In this document: one piece after another, positions 9,351-22,282 of the stretch
How positions within the stretch are numbered: position 1 is the first letter of the stretch
Layout: each line of letters begins with the position of its first letter
Assembly (NCBI RefSeq): GCF_023278565.1
Contig: NC_064675.1
Location: 7,378,001 to 7,442,000 of the forward strand
Reading direction: 5' to 3'
DNA from: Colletotrichum lupini
Lineage: Eukaryota > Ascomycota > Sordariomycetes > Glomerellales > Glomerellaceae
Length of the DNA: 64,000 nt
The notes under the pieces: model-generated
What the model saw: the letters and a program-made list of their open reading frames with translations, nothing else
Told to the model about the DNA's origin: nothing
Databases searched by the model: none
Position numbers and translations under genes: made by a program

Positions 9351-12300
9351 ATAGACTACTTAGAATAAGCCTCTCGAGTGCTCTTATCGTAGCTATATAT
9401 TCTAAATATTAACATAGCGTAAGTAAGTTAAAATACGTTCCCCTTCTTTTATTACGAGTTTAATTATTTAATTATTATCGTAGTATACTTTTTATACGTT
9501 ACTAAGCTCGAGCGAGATATTTTTAAAAAGGCGTTTAAAAATAAGTATCTCCTTAGCTATATATTCTAAGCTTAGTAGTTCGGCTTTTATAATTAACGTA
9601 GTTATTATATTCTAATAAGCTACTTTTTACTAAACGAGGCTACCGAAAAAGGAGATTATAAAACCCTACGAGGATCTTTGGGTCTCTTTATTATTTATAA
9701 ACGAAGCGTCGCTTACGATTAGTAGTGCCTAGCTACCCCCCGAGATCTTAAAGCATATTACTAAGTATTATATATAGAAAAGATATTGTATAACCTAATT
9801 TATAATAGAATAATACTAATAGAACGGGTTCGTTAGGAACCGAGAGAGTAGAGCGTATATAAAAGCGACGTCGGGCTGAATTATAATCGCTATATATAAT
9901 ATCGATCCGACCTTCTCTTAAAAAGACTTAGTCTTATTTAGGGATATAATCCCTAGGTTCTTTTTAATTAGGACCGTCGGTAACGGGGTCGTAAGAGTAG
10001 TAAAGTCGGTAAGATCGAACTTCTTAGCTACCCTCTCGAGATACTAATCGTAGGCTAGGTAGATCTTCTTATTTAGTTAATTATAAACGACCCTTATCTT
10101 AAGATATTATAAGACTAGTCCCTAGTCTTTTATTTCGTACTTCTTTTTAAGTCCCTCGGTTACCTAACCGGCCTCGTAAACGTAGTTTTTATAATAAAGA
10201 ACGAAGATATCGTTTATATAAAAAAAGACTAGGACCCTTTTAGTAAAATCTTAGAATAGGTACGGGTCCTCGCTTATAAGTAAAAGACTTAGATTTTTAA
10301 AAGTTAACGCTAGCTCTTTATATTATAATAATAGAGCGTTGCGGGCGCTATATAAGGCCCGCTCGAGTTCGACGTATATTCCTAGCTTATAAAAGCTATT
10401 TAAAAGCTTATAAATAATAGGGGGGTCGCCTAGCTTTCTAATTACGTTTAGAAAGGTATTTACGATATTATACTAATAGATTTCTAAATCGAATTAAGTA
10501 ATAATAGCTATGGCCACCCTAAACGTCTTAGTAGCTAGCGTCGCTACGTAAGTCTTTTTTAAGGGGTATTATTTTTAAAAGTCCCCCCTAACGTAGATTC
10601 TCGCTTTATAGTGATCGAAATAATTATTATTATTTAGCTTATAATTAAATACCTATTTAAGGGGTATCGGCTTAGAAATAACCGACGCCTTATTAACTAC
10701 TTTCTAAGTATTTATTTTCTTTAGCTTCTAGATTTCTAACCGTACTACCTCTATAAATTAACTTTTTAGAAGTTCTAGTATTTTAAGAACATCCTTTTAC
10801 TTCTTTAGAGGGGTAATTAATTAATTTGCGTAAATTTAGTTAGATTAAACCGTAGTTAGTAGAACGTGCTTCGTTCTGCTAATTATAATATAAATATAAT
10901 AATATAGCGTCCGATACCCCTAGGTCGCCTCGTTAACCGCTTTTTATTAATTAGGTATATACGTATTAAAAAAGGAGTCCTAGTCTCTTTCTACCTAAGT
11001 ATAGAAAGAGTACTACCCGAGTCGCTCTTATTAACTCGGGTCTTAGATAAATACCTCTAGCGGTTAGTTTTTTAACCTTTAGCTTTGTTTAGTATGCCCG
11101 TCCTTTTCTTAGCTATATATACTAACTATATCGGAGTCGCTAGCTAGGTCGTTTATTACTTTTATTTCTTAGTATAGGCTCGCTTACTAAAGGGGTTCGT
11201 TAGGGTCTAGTTAAGTAAAAGGATCCTCCTTATAAGAGCTCTAAGAAGTCTTTATTTTTATTTATATATATATTACGTTTTCGATCTTCTTAATAAGAGG
11301 ATTGACTTCCCCTACGGCCTCGCTTATAACCTCAGTTAGTTAAGTAAGGTTCGTATTTAACTCTAGACTTTTAAAGTCTAGGGTTAGTTCGGGGGTAAGT
11401 AGTTACTTACCTCGTCTACTTAGAAACGAACTAGGCTTTTCTATAGCCTTATTCACCTCTTATAAAATAAGTATAAGTAGTAATAGCTACTCTTCGTTAT
11501 TAATTAATACGGCCTCTTCTTTATCTACGATTCTAAGTAATTAGAGCTTAGGTTCGATTATTTTAAGCGGCTATTAAATCTTATCCGCTACGGCCCTCGA
11601 CTCGGGTAAATAAATTACGGTTTTAATATTATCTTTTAAGTAAAAAGCTATCTTGTCGAACGTTATATTTTAGGTAATAATAATTTCTAAAAGCGAGGGG
11701 ATCTAGATCCTATATAGGTTATGGGCGTTTGGTACGTAACTTACGAAGTACCTAATATATCCCCTCTACTCTACTTTAAAGCGTCTCTTATTAATTCCTT
11801 TCTTACGGTCCTTTTTAAAAGGGTACGCTCTATAGCCGTATACGTACGTCTACCCCTAATAAGAACGTAGATCGCGGGCAAGCTTTAGCGCATTTATTAG
11901 TTATTACTACCTAAAATAGTAAGCGAACTAGACTTCTTTAATTTAAACTAACGATAGCTAGTTAGTACGTTACCTAGGGCTAATATCGTATAAGTAGGCT
12001 GCGGCTAATATAGCTTCTACCTAGAGTTCGTTTAATAAGCTAACTACCGATATTATACTAATCGCTTTACTAATAATTTCCTAGCTAGCTCGTTCCCCTC
12101 CTCCGTTCAGTTCTTTTATATATAAAAAAGTAGTCTCTAGGTCTATTCCTAGCTCCCGTACCTATATCTAGAAACGAGTTTCGCTATTAATTACGATTAC
12201 TATACGTTCTACGTCTTATCGAATCTTATAAACGGCTACGCCCTTTTGCGTACGTACCTATTATTTAAAAAAGTATAAGACCCTAAATACTATATCGTAG

Positions 12301-14675
12301 GTCTTCGTAACTCGTAAAAAGACGAAGATCCTACCTAAATACTCGTCTTTAATTAGTATTAGCTACTTACTTCGTTCGTAAGCTAGTAAGTAGTTAAAGA
12401 GGTCTTATAAGATCTTATAATAAGGTCGGGTTACTCTTTATTCTAAGGTACGTCGTAAGATAACCTATTTTATATAAGTAGTCGCATAGTATTAGTATTC
12501 TAAATAGCTTAGTCCTTTAATCCTTACCCCCCGAGCGGCTAGGACGAGCTTTTCGAGTACTACCGGCGTAAGATATTTAGATCTAAAGTACTAGAGCTAA
12601 GCTATATCCGATTGGTCGTTCCTTAACTAATATAAAGAATATAAGTACTAAGCGCTACGTACTAAAATTATATTAACGAGCGAAGATTAACTTCTGGGTA
12701 GAAAATAGGACGAATAGGGCTTATATTTTAAAAAGACTAGATTAACCTTCCTCTCGAGCTATTTAATAGTAACGTTCTTAGATTTGCTACCGAACCGAAG
12801 GGTATAGTTAAAACCTAAGTACTAAATACTAGTCTTTTAGAGGAGAGCTTTTAATACGACGTTTATATAGAAGTTCTTAATAAAACCGATATTATAAAAA
12901 GTAAAGTGCTCTATCCTAGGCCCCTTTAGTCCTATAAGGATATTATACATAATCCTCGTTCCCCTAGTAATAATAAGATAGGAGGCCGTTCTAAAATCTA
13001 TATTTTCTAAACTATCGCTCTATTAAATAGAATCCGGCTCTAGAAGCGATTAGTTATTAACGAGGTAGACGGTACCGTAGTTATCTATAACTATGCTCTT
13101 AAAAAGGAGGTATAGGCTAATAAAGGGGATAGAAAAGATAGTAAGATTACTATTCCTATTCCCCTCCGTACTTAGCTTAGGGAGCAGACCGACGTTAATA
13201 ATTATAGCTACGATATTTAAGGGGTAGGTTCCCTTAGAGTTCTTTTTATTACTTAGCTTGCCGGTTTTAGTCGTTTTTCCGAAGCGACCTCGGTTACTAT
13301 TACTCTATTTAAAAGGGGGTTTTATATAGATCTAGCCCTTCTGAGCGAGGTTAGTACGGAGGTCGGCATACTTTTCCTAGTTTAAGCGGGAAATTATTTT
13401 TTAAGCGTTATCGGCGCCTAGCTAAATATATTCTAACTTTATTTTACTTATTAGAGTAAGCTTTACCTTTGTATAGTTTATTAGCTTTTAGTAATAGGTC
13501 CCCTTATAGGGGTAGTTAGTAAACGAGTTAAGAGTCGCTTTGTTTTACTTAGGGGAATCTAAGTAACTTATTAGTATTACGAATATTATAGGGGTTCGTT
13601 TACGATTCTTATTATATACCGCTTCTTTATATAAAAAGTCGTCGAAGATCTTAGTATAATACCCTATATTAAAAATCGCTTCCCCTTTTTACTCTAGTTT
13701 AACGATCTTAGCGAGCTCTTAGTTAAACTAATTTAGGGCGAAGTAACGTATAGTTATATAGAGAAAGGTTTTCGAAGCAAGGGTCCCCTAGACTTCGGGT
13801 AGCTTAAGCTATGTTACCTAATAATAAGCTAAAAAGAAGTTTTTAATCTAAGTTAATAAGCTAATATTAAAGTTCGCCCTACTTATAACCGCGTTAAATT
13901 CCTCTCTTACGATTATAAATAAACTAAAGTCGCTTAATACGTACTTTTACTTAAAAACCTTAATTACGGCACAAAGGGAGTAGTTTAAAAAATTAATAAG
14001 CTCCTCCTTCGCGTCCTCTAAGATTTCTTAAATAATTATAAAAGAGATCTAACGATTTATTAATTCGTACGATCTCTCTTTTTTTAAATAAGAGATCGTT
14101 TTAAATACGGTTTACTAAATAAAAGAGGTATATTCTTTAATAAAACGTGCCTAATTTGTTATTACGGCCTTCGGTTTTATTAGAGTAACTAGTTACTTAA
14201 TTTAAGCGTTTCTAGTTACTAGTTTAACTATAGTCTCGCCTCCTAACTATTCGGTTTATTATTACGTAAACTCCTTAAGTCTTTATTAGTATTCGGTCGA
14301 GGCTATTTTATATACTTAATTTTAGGTAGTATTTCGTATTTTAACGTACTCCTCGATTAAAGAAATAGACTTAGTAAAAAGTAACGGATTCGATAGGGAA
14401 ATAAGGTCGTCCGGGTCTAGTAAGTCCTAGACGTCCTTCGACCGGGCCTTAACTTATAGAGCGAGGTACTACTTAGGCTAATCTCGCTAATAATTAAGCT
14501 TTTACCTAGGAGTATCGGTAGTCTTTTTAGAAAATATTAGTTTGTTTAGGAATAAGGTTAACGAACGTAATAGGAGTTAAATAATATTATAAAAAAAGAT
14601 ATAATAAACTATAGTCCTTAAGAAGTGACTTTTTAATAGAGGTATAGGGGTCTAAGTTAGAGCTAGGCTTATAAC

Positions 14676-14857
14676 TATTATAGAATTACTATAAGGGCAT
14701 CGACGTATATAAAGAGAACGGTTATTTATTAGAAATAGGAAATAGGTACGAAGCTCGCTCTAATATAGAGGGTACGAGCGAAGTGGGCCTTAGTAATTAT
14801 ATAACCGAGGTCACGTGACGTGCGGTAAGGCCATGGATAGTTAAAGCCATTATGACA
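14676..14857 (-). repeat. 5' LTR of the copia element (right copy)
   Basis: 182 bp matching 7244-7425. The inner start is mutated (TATTATAG against TGTCGTAG), while the outer about 55 bp (GGTCACGTGACG to TGACA) is essentially unmutated. This is the mirror image of the left copy. Confidence 0.93.
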
Positions 14858-14862
14858 AAAGT

Positions 14863-15534
14863 TCAATAGCATTTGGGGTAGCTTAAAGATAGTACTCTTA
14901 TTAGTTGATAGAACTAAAATCTCCAATTCGCTAGGTAAAAGCAACCAGAGTCAGTAAGCCTTCCAGGCTTAACGCTAGTAGAGACGGTACCTATGCTCCG
15001 ATCCGCTCGGCTCCCACTCGCGTTCTTGTTGGGGATTATTTTAGATCTCGGAAAACCCGGGCTCTAACGTTATGTTCTGAGTATATACTGGTGAGCAGCG
15101 ATAGTAATACATCAAACAGCTCGTTGTTCGATAATAGTGCCTTGAGTAAACATGTAGTTCTGCCTGCAACGCAAACTCGGATTTTCCAATGCAATGATGA
15201 GGACGAGAAAACGATGTCACCCCGGCACAGCTACCCCGGAATCCCCGCAGTCTCCACGTTGGCAACGTAACATTCTGAATGGCACGGATCGGGGCATCGT
15301 AAGCACTTCTCGAACTGACTACATCGGTGTTTCCCAAAACAGAAAGTGTAAACACGGAGGGATCATTCAGCCTGAGGTGCGACGTGTTGTCGGTGTAAGC
15401 TAGGAGGGCTCGAAGGGAGGCACTCGATCGCTTGAAAAGGGACATGCCGCCTCCTTTTATGACTTCAGTTGATCTGTGCTTTGTTCCTGGTGTTTCGACA
15501 CGACTGAGAGACTCCATCGTAAAACCGAAGCAGC
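14863..15534. other. Promoter region upstream of the nucleoside-hydrolase-like gene
   Basis: Ordinary-composition DNA between the copia element and the next gene. A minus-strand frame of 185 codons (15041-15598) overlaps the gene start and has no recognisable content, so I leave it out. No clear regulatory motif was identified. Confidence 0.45.
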
Positions 15535-17138
15535 ATGGCAGCATTTTGGCACTTGCTTGTTGGACTCCCTCTTCTGCTTTGGAGTCATCTTCTGACATCG
15601 CCAGTCAGTGCAGAATCCATACAATGCGAGGCCAGCTTCAATGCCGGGAACACATCCAATGGGATCCAAGGTGTGACTAAGCCTAGAGTCTTCATCTTCT
15701 CCGACATCCTCAACGAACCCGACGACTCCATGTCACTCATCCGCTTACTCTTGTACTCGAATCAACTGGATATCCGCGGGCTTTGCGCAACTACATCAAC
15801 GTTCTTGAAAACCGAGACACACCCGGAAGAGATGACCAGAATCCTACAAGTATATGGCACCGTTGTGGGTAATCTCAACCATCATGTTTCGCAGACGTTC
15901 CAGTACAGCAGCTCGGATGTCCTCTTGCCATTGGTGTCATCTGGGCCAAAAGTAAGTATTAGAATCTGCGAATCATCTCTCGTTAAGCTTGACGTGAGCT
16001 GACTTTGTGAATCTAGGTCTACGGAATGGAAGCGCTGAACACATCTCTCAGCGAAGGGGCGAAGCAACTAATCGAAAAGCTCCAAGAGTCCTCGGAGCCA
16101 CTTTATGTTAGTCTCTGGGGCGGCGCAGGCACACTGGCACAAGCTCTTAAGCAGATCGAGACCGACCAGTCTTCGGAAGATGCTGCACGTTTGAGGTCAC
16201 GGCTTCGAGTTTATGCCATCTCTGACCAGGATGGCACCGGCTCATGGATCCAAGCACGATGGCCCGATATCTTTTACATCACCAGCATCAATGGATTCAA
16301 CGAGTTTGAAGGTGCAACATGGGTCGGCATCAACACCGATGACAATGGTTTTGCGAATACTACCAAGATCAAGAATGCTTGGGCCGATGAGAACATTCGA
16401 GTCGGGCCTCTCGGGAGCATTTATCCTCAGATTCTATACGGAATGGAGGGCGACTCGCCCAGCTTCCTTTGGTTGATCTCGAATGGCCTCTCGGTTCCCG
16501 ATATGCCTAACTTGGGAAGCTGGGGAGGCCGTTACACCAGGGTGTCTGAAGTAGATGATTTCAACTGGTATGGCAACGCACCAGATAGCGTATCACTTCC
16601 TTCGGGAAGTCAATACCGGAGCAGCCAAGCAACAATCCGGCGCTGGAGAGATGCCATGCAAGACGATTTCGCCGCTCGTATGCAATGGACACTAAACAAC
16701 AGTGTGAGTGCTGTAGCGCATCCACCTCAACTGAGCATCAATGGCTCGATAGGCACCGAAGTTGTGAGATTCGACCTTAGTCTCAATGGATCAATCATTC
16801 TCGACGCTGCTAGTACGTGTGATGCCGACCACCCTGGAGAAACGAGCCAACTCGACTTTGAGTGGTTTGGGTACCCGCCACCTCAGGGCTTCGGCGTCCA
16901 ACCTTCACTCACAATTCTGCCACTCACGCCTCCACTCGGAACGGATGGTATTTACTCTTTGAATGAGGCTGGCTTTGCAAATGTCACACTTGGACCAAAG
17001 GTAAGCATCTCACCGCCAACTGAGGCCGGCTCTGCGACGGATGGGAAGGAGTGGCATGTCGTGTTACAGGTTCGCACCAAAAAGGGGCCGTACGCGATCC
17101 GTCGGTACAAAAGAGTTATCATCACAACGCGTGCATAG
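15535..17138 (+). CDS. Secreted nucleoside-hydrolase-like (Sde182/DUF1593) protein
   Basis: Two exons, 15535-15951 and 16017-17138, separated by a 65-bp phase-0 intron (GTAAGT, GCTGAC branch, TAG), give 512 aa. The first about 26 residues are a signal peptide (ends SPVSA). The N-terminal half resembles the nucleoside-hydrolase-like domain first noted in the cellulose-binding protein Sde182: PRVFIFSDILNEPDDSMSL (acidic metal-site-like DEPDD region), IRGLCATTSTF and LYVSLWGGAGTLAQAL. The C-terminal part (about 400-512) looks like the beta-rich companion domain. Known family: secreted proteins of uncertain substrate, some carbohydrate-binding. A role at the cell wall or on plant polysaccharide is inference. 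It lies 660 bp upstream of the MFS gene in the same direction. Confidence 0.88.
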
Positions 17139-17798
17139 GAGCAACTTTAGGGATGCTAATATTCGACGCAAAAATACGATTTGCACTTGGACGTACAACG
17201 GAAACAGTTCCCAGTCTTGTTAGAGATACAACTTCGATAGGATGGTTTACGTTGTACTTGATACATTTTCCATTGCACCAAGGAGTAAGCGCAGTTTCTC
17301 AATGTACTCGCAGCTCACATATGCTACGCTTTCGTAGAGCACGTATGGCTTGAATGAGAATCAATGATAAAGTGGGCAACGAACCAACTCCTTATCTTTG
17401 TTACCCCAACTCCTCGTCGGAGATACAGATAACTACAATCAAGGGGGGATCAATATTCTCCACACCGTCTACGTGACTCATGTCTCAGTCGGAAGAGTTG
17501 GTTCAAGATTGGTGTGCCAAGCGCGGGAAACCTTGCCCGGCGCTTTGTGCCGGCCAGGAGATAACACCGGTGATGAATTACAGAATCCGAGTATTTGCTA
17601 GATGGTTTGTGAGTCACCCAATCGTTTCTTTCCTATTTCATAGAGCCACTGAAACCATCCGAATGCAGTCAGGCGTCTCTCCCAATTCAACAACATCCAG
17701 CTTCAACCCCATTTCTCCGTGTGTGCCATTGAAAGTCAGCTTCGTATTGTTTGTTGTACCACGACCAAATCTTGAGGTGCGCCTAGCGTCATGCATCA
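17139..17798. other. Intergenic between the nucleoside-hydrolase-like and MFS genes
   Basis: About 660 bp with only short overlapping open frames. It contains the terminator of the upstream gene and the promoter of the transporter gene; no motif stands out. Confidence 0.45.
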
Positions 17799-19137
17799 AT
17801 GCCAGACCCTGAAGCAGATCCCCCGCTCAATTACACCAATTCCCGACAAAGTTCAATCGTCGAGGAAGAGGAAGAGGGATTCACATATCCAGATGGAGGC
17901 ACCACAGCCTGGTTGCAAGTCCTAGCCTCACACTTGATCAACCAAATCGCCTGGGGTTACCCCTCCTCATACGGTGTCTACCAGCTCTACTACACCACCA
18001 CCCTCAGCCTCCCCTCATCGCAGGCATCATGGATAGGCTCGATCCAGATCTTTCTCACTTTCGGCATCTGCGCGCTATCGGGCCGCCTAGCCGACGCAGG
18101 CTACACCCGTCACGCCGTCATCGTCGGCCTATTCATGGCCGTGATGGGGACATTTCTAACCAGTTTCTGCCACGCATACTGGCAAATCTTCCTTGCACAG
18201 GGTTTATGCACCGGACTCGGGATGGGCATCATGTTTATGCCAGGGATCACCATCGTCGGCTCGTATTTCAAGAGGCGCAAGACTCTAGCGCTCTCCATTG
18301 TTACCACGGGGACAGGCCTCGGCTCTGTTACATTTCCTATTCTGCTGAATTACACAATGCCTCATGTGGGCTTTGCGTGGGCTGTGAGGTGTCAGGCCTT
18401 GATGATGTTGATACTTGGTGTTATTGCGATTGCGCTGATGAGACCGCGGCTGGCGCCCAGGAAGAAGGGTCCTTTGATCGAGTGGGGTGCCTTTAAAGAA
18501 CGGTCCTATACGTGTTTCGCTATCGGGAGCTTCTTCGTGTTTCTGTCTCTTTACTTCAGTCTCTTCTATGTAAGTCATGCTCTCCTGGCCCTAGAGATGA
18601 GACTGAATGCTGATTCGCTTACAGATGAATGTCTTTGCCCGCGAGGTCATTGGGCTGTCTTTCACTGAATCTGTCTCCTTGCTGCTGATTCTGAACTCGT
18701 CAGGAATACCCAGTCGCGTTCTCTCAGGATTCTTAGCTGGGCGCTATCTGGGCTCGATAAATATGTTCATCATCAGCAACGTGGTTGTGAGTGGTATGTA
18801 CTTTGCATGGATTGGAGTCCACACGAGTCCTGGGCTTTACGTCCTTAGTGTCTTCTTCGGCATCGCAAACGGTTTCGTACAAGGCGTCTTTACACCTGCC
18901 CTGGCGAGTCTGACTGTAGACCCCACGAAGATGGGAGCACGCTTCGGAATGGTCGCGACAATTGTGGGTGTGGCTTCCTTAGCAGGGCCTCCTATCGCTG
19001 GCGCGATCCTCGACGTGTCGGGTGGAAAGTATATCTGGGCGCAGATCTGGGCGGCTGTGATAACTTTGTTAGGCGTTGGAAGTCTGTTTGCTGCTAGAAT
19101 AGCGGCCGTTGGGAATGTCTTAAGAGCAAAGGTTTGA
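17799..19137 (+). CDS. MFS transporter, monocarboxylate-transporter (MCT) type
   Basis: Two exons, 17799-18569 and 18625-19137 (55-bp phase-0 intron, GTAAGT...ACAG), give 427 aa with about 12 hydrophobic segments. The cytosolic N-terminus is acidic (EEEEEG) and leads into YPDGGTTAWLQV, the fungal MCT-like signature, then GYPSSYGVYQLYY in helix 1 and the loop GRLADAGYTRH between helices 2 and 3. The central cytosolic loop is short (RPRLAPRKKGP). Family members move monocarboxylates, riboflavin or other small organic acids across the plasma membrane; the substrate here cannot be told. The intron falls inside a transmembrane helix (SLFY/MNVFAREV), which is normal. The next gene, a subtilase, converges from the other strand, with about 325 bp between the stops. 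Confidence 0.9.
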
Positions 19138-19462
19138 GTACAGTTCTGGGCGTGAATGAAGCTCTTGAAGACTTGTGTTCACCACACTGAAGGGTATTGA
19201 CCGTCGAGCAGCAGGTGATGTTAAGATATTGCTAGGACAAGTGATTGACTAGGTTTGCCTTACGAGTACTCAACTGGGCGACGTGGATGGGACACATGGC
19301 TTGGAACGGCTGGGAAAGACTTGGGAGGAGTAGACAAAAATCACCACCGTTAAGCAAGATTAATTCAAGGTATCAGACATTATTCCAGTCCTATGGAATT
19401 ATTTACATGAAGAAATGTCGTATAGACATGTTATGCTATCGTGGCATATTCCTAACACTCTC

Positions 19463-22190
19463 CTAGTGTCTAGCGGGAGCGGTCACGTTCGCGGCACCGT
19501 AAACGATGCGGAACGGCTCAGTCTCAGTGGTATCATACTCCTCAAGCTTCGTCGCGTCACCAAAGACACGCAGAGACTTGATGGCAAACTTGTACTTGCC
19601 AGCAGGGGCGTAGGTGCCATCTTCGAGCTGGCCGTCAAAGTTGACAGCAAAGACACCGCGAGAGACGTACAGGTAAGGGAAGGAGCGGGGCTGGCCGAGG
19701 GTCTTAATGCCCCAGACCTCGTGGGTGATGTTAGGGGGGCAGGTGGTCAGGGGAACCAAGTCAGCGCGGACAAAGGAGGAGCCGAAGGCCATGTTGACAG
19801 CGAGGGCGGGAAGGACGGCCTCAGTCTCGTTGGCGGTGCCAGGGGGAGGCAGGGTGAAAGTGTAGTTGCTGGGAACGGGCTCGTACACCTCGGCCTTTGC
19901 GCTGGTGGAGGTGGTCATGAGGGCCTGGTCGAGGGTGACGTGGCTGTGGAGGCTGCCGGCGATGCCCTGGTAGGGGAGGGAGAGGCTGGTGCCATCGGAT
20001 CCGTTGAGGGCGATGAAGCCGGACCAGACGGGGAGGCGGCCGGCGTCAAGAGTAGGAGGGGTGGGGGTGACCAGGACGGTGACCTCGCCGCCGGCGGGGA
20101 CGGTGACCTTCTCCTCGCTGAAGGCAAGGGTGGCGTACTCGGCCGACAGCTCGTTGGGGAAGACCGCAGGGAAAAGATCTCCTGCAGCCTCGAAGGTGTA
20201 GGCAGTGGCAGCACCGATGTTGCTCAGGTCATAGGACACGGACTCGGCGCCAGTGTTCTTGATGGTGAAGTTGAGCTCGGGGATGAAGTTATCAGTGTCG
20301 TTGAATGAAAGGCTGGAGTGGCTGAGAATGACAGTGGAGTAGGCAGCATCAAAAGCCTGAACGAGACCACCACCCTGCTGGGGAACAGGGGCAAGAAGCG
20401 CGTCGGGGCCGGTTCCGTAGTTGAACTTGACGGGGTTGGCGTGGGCAGAGAGAAGGTTCTCAATGGTGGCGGGGTCCAGAGTCTTGCGGACATCGGCGAT
20501 CAAGGCGACGATACCGGCGGTTTGGGGGCAAGACATGGAGGTACCAGAAAGGACGGCGTAGCTACCCAGAGCTCGGGGGTAGGTGGACAGAACGTTACCA
20601 CCGACAGCACCGAACTGAGGCTTCTGGAGACCGTCCCAGTTGGGGCCCCAGGAGCTGAAGCTAGAGACGGAACCTCCAGTGGCGGTGTTGTTGGAGTTGA
20701 GCAGGATCTGCTCAGCCTCCTTGGGGTCGGTCATGTGAAGGACAACCTCGGATCCAGCAGCAAGAGCAGTGAGCCAGACGGCGGCCTGCGCAGGGGTGGT
20801 CATGCCAATAGCCTCAAGACCATCAACGGCGGCAGAGACGGAGCCAGCACCGGCGGCGTTGTTGTAGAGCATAACATACTTGGCACCAGCGTTGACGGCG
20901 TTCTGGGCCTTGGTGACGAACGTGCAAGTACCTCTGCGAACGAGCACAATCTTACCGCTGAGGTCGGGAGTACCGGCAGGGTAAGGGTCGCAGCCGAGGG
21001 CAGCGGTAGAGGTAGAGTCGGTGCTCGTGGCCCAGAGGGGGAGGTCGACACCAGCCCAGTTCTGAGGCTCGCCGGGGGTGTAGGAAAAGTTCTGGGACTC
21101 GCCACCAGCAATAGTGAACGAGTTCTCAATGAGAACAGCCGGGGTGATGACGTTGTCAAAGGAGGCAATGGCGGTGACGTGCTTACCGCTGGCGGCGGTA
21201 GAGGCAAAGAAGATACCCTGGTCACCAGAGTTACCGGCAGAGACTGTGCAAGGGACACCAGCCTCAACGATTCTTGAGACGGTGGCGGCCCAGGGCTCGT
21301 CAGTCCAACCAGAGGGACCACCGATGGAGGCGGTGATGATGTCGCTGCCCTCCTCGTAGGCGCGGTTGTAAGCAGCAATGAGAACATCGTTGCTGACCTG
21401 GCCCTCGCATCCGAAAACCTTGTAAGCACCTAGGGTCACACCGGGAGCAGTGCCGGTGAATCCAAAGGGGTTGCTCTGAGCGGCAATGATACCAGCAACG
21501 TGGGTTCCGTGACCACCGCAATCCATGGGATCGGGGTCGGGGAAGTGCTCATTGAAGCCATCGTAGGCGTCACCGACGAAGTCGGTTCCGTAGCTGACGA
21601 GGCAGTCGGCGCCGAAACAGCCACCCAGGGCGGGGTGAAGGTAGTCGATACCCGTGTCAATGACGGCGACCTTGATGCCCTTTCCGGAGACTCCCTTGGC
21701 GTGAAGCTGGTCAACCTGGGTCATGACGTGAGTCGAGAAGGTATCCTCGCCCTCCTGGCGCTTCTTCAGGTCGATGTAGTCGCGGCCCTGCTGACCGGTC
21801 CAGACAACCTCGGGCTTGGGGATGCTGTAGGTCCTCACGGGCCAGATGTTCTTGACCGAAGCGAGCTGACCGAGCTTGGCGGCCTTCTGGTCGGCGGTGT
21901 CGATGTTCTTGAACTGGATGGACGCGCCCTTGAAAAGAGAGTAGGTGAGGTTCAAACGAGTGATGGCATCGTTCTCTGCCTCTGCGTAGAACTCGGAGGC
22001 ATCCTGTTGGAAAGGTTAGGTTAGCAATTCTACCTTGCCTTGGCGTAGGTTGCTCTTAGCGCTATTGACATACCTGTCCGTCCTCCAACTCGACGATGAA
22101 GGCACCAGCGACGGTCTTGGGAGACGGAGCCTTGGCTTGAACGGCGGAAGCCGCCGCGAGGAGCGGCAGCAAGAGACTGCTTCTGACCAT
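19463..22190 (-). CDS. Secreted subtilisin-like serine protease (vpr type, S8, with PA domain)
   Basis: Exon 1 is 22190-22074 and exon 2 is 22003-19463, with a 70-bp intron (GTATGT...CAG), giving 885 aa. Signal peptide MVRSSLLLPLLAAASAVQA, then an I9-like propeptide starting with FIVELEDGQ. Catalytic triad: Asp155 in VAVIDTGIDYLHP, His204 in CGGHGTHVAGI and Ser528 in LSGTSMSCPQTAG. A protease-associated domain is inserted at about 365-460 (GKIVLVRRGTCTFVTKA). An Fn3-like region follows the catalytic domain, as in minor extracellular proteases of fungi. It degrades extracellular protein for nutrition or attack on host tissue. Strong GC bias at third positions opens several long false frames on the opposite strand. 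A TATAAA lies about 90 bp before the ATG. Confidence 0.95.
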
Positions 22191-22276
22191 TGTGTTTGGC
22201 TAACGGATGACCTGTGGGAGACCGGAGCTGGCGAGAAAGAAATCATCTCTTGAGCCAGACGCGCCGGGGGTCTAGC

Positions 22277-22282
22277 TTTATA
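22277..22282 (-). promoter_or_regulatory. Probable TATA box of the subtilase gene
   Basis: TTATAAAG on the minus strand about 87-92 bp upstream of the ATG at 22190. The same spacing is seen for two other secreted-protein genes in this window. Confidence 0.45.

Larger units (their letters stand above)
7244..14857 (-). mobile_element. Complete but RIP-inactivated Ty1/copia LTR retrotransposon
   Basis: The 7614-bp element is bounded by two 182-bp direct LTRs and a 5-bp target duplication AAAGT (7239-7243 and 14858-14862). Pol lies on the minus strand and is full of stops. Recognisable remnants are RNase H near 9520-9760 (SDASF, then AELLSLEYIAKE) and reverse transcriptase with a YIND box near 10206-10228 (mutated YVDD) followed by KKYEIKD. 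RT placed before RNase H with integrase further upstream is the copia order. A pyrimidine run just inside the left LTR (CCCCCC near 7428) is the minus-strand polypurine tract. CpA and TpG are nearly absent throughout. A further protein-like frame runs on the plus strand at about 8390-9350 (separate entry). Confidence 0.92.

Noticed and set aside
19415..22024. Long plus-strand open frames (up to about 320 codons) opposite the subtilase
   Set aside because: They are antisense shadows caused by strong G/C bias at third codon positions of the protease. Their translations are Gly/Val/Asp-rich low-complexity with no domain, and the minus strand has a full catalytic triad.
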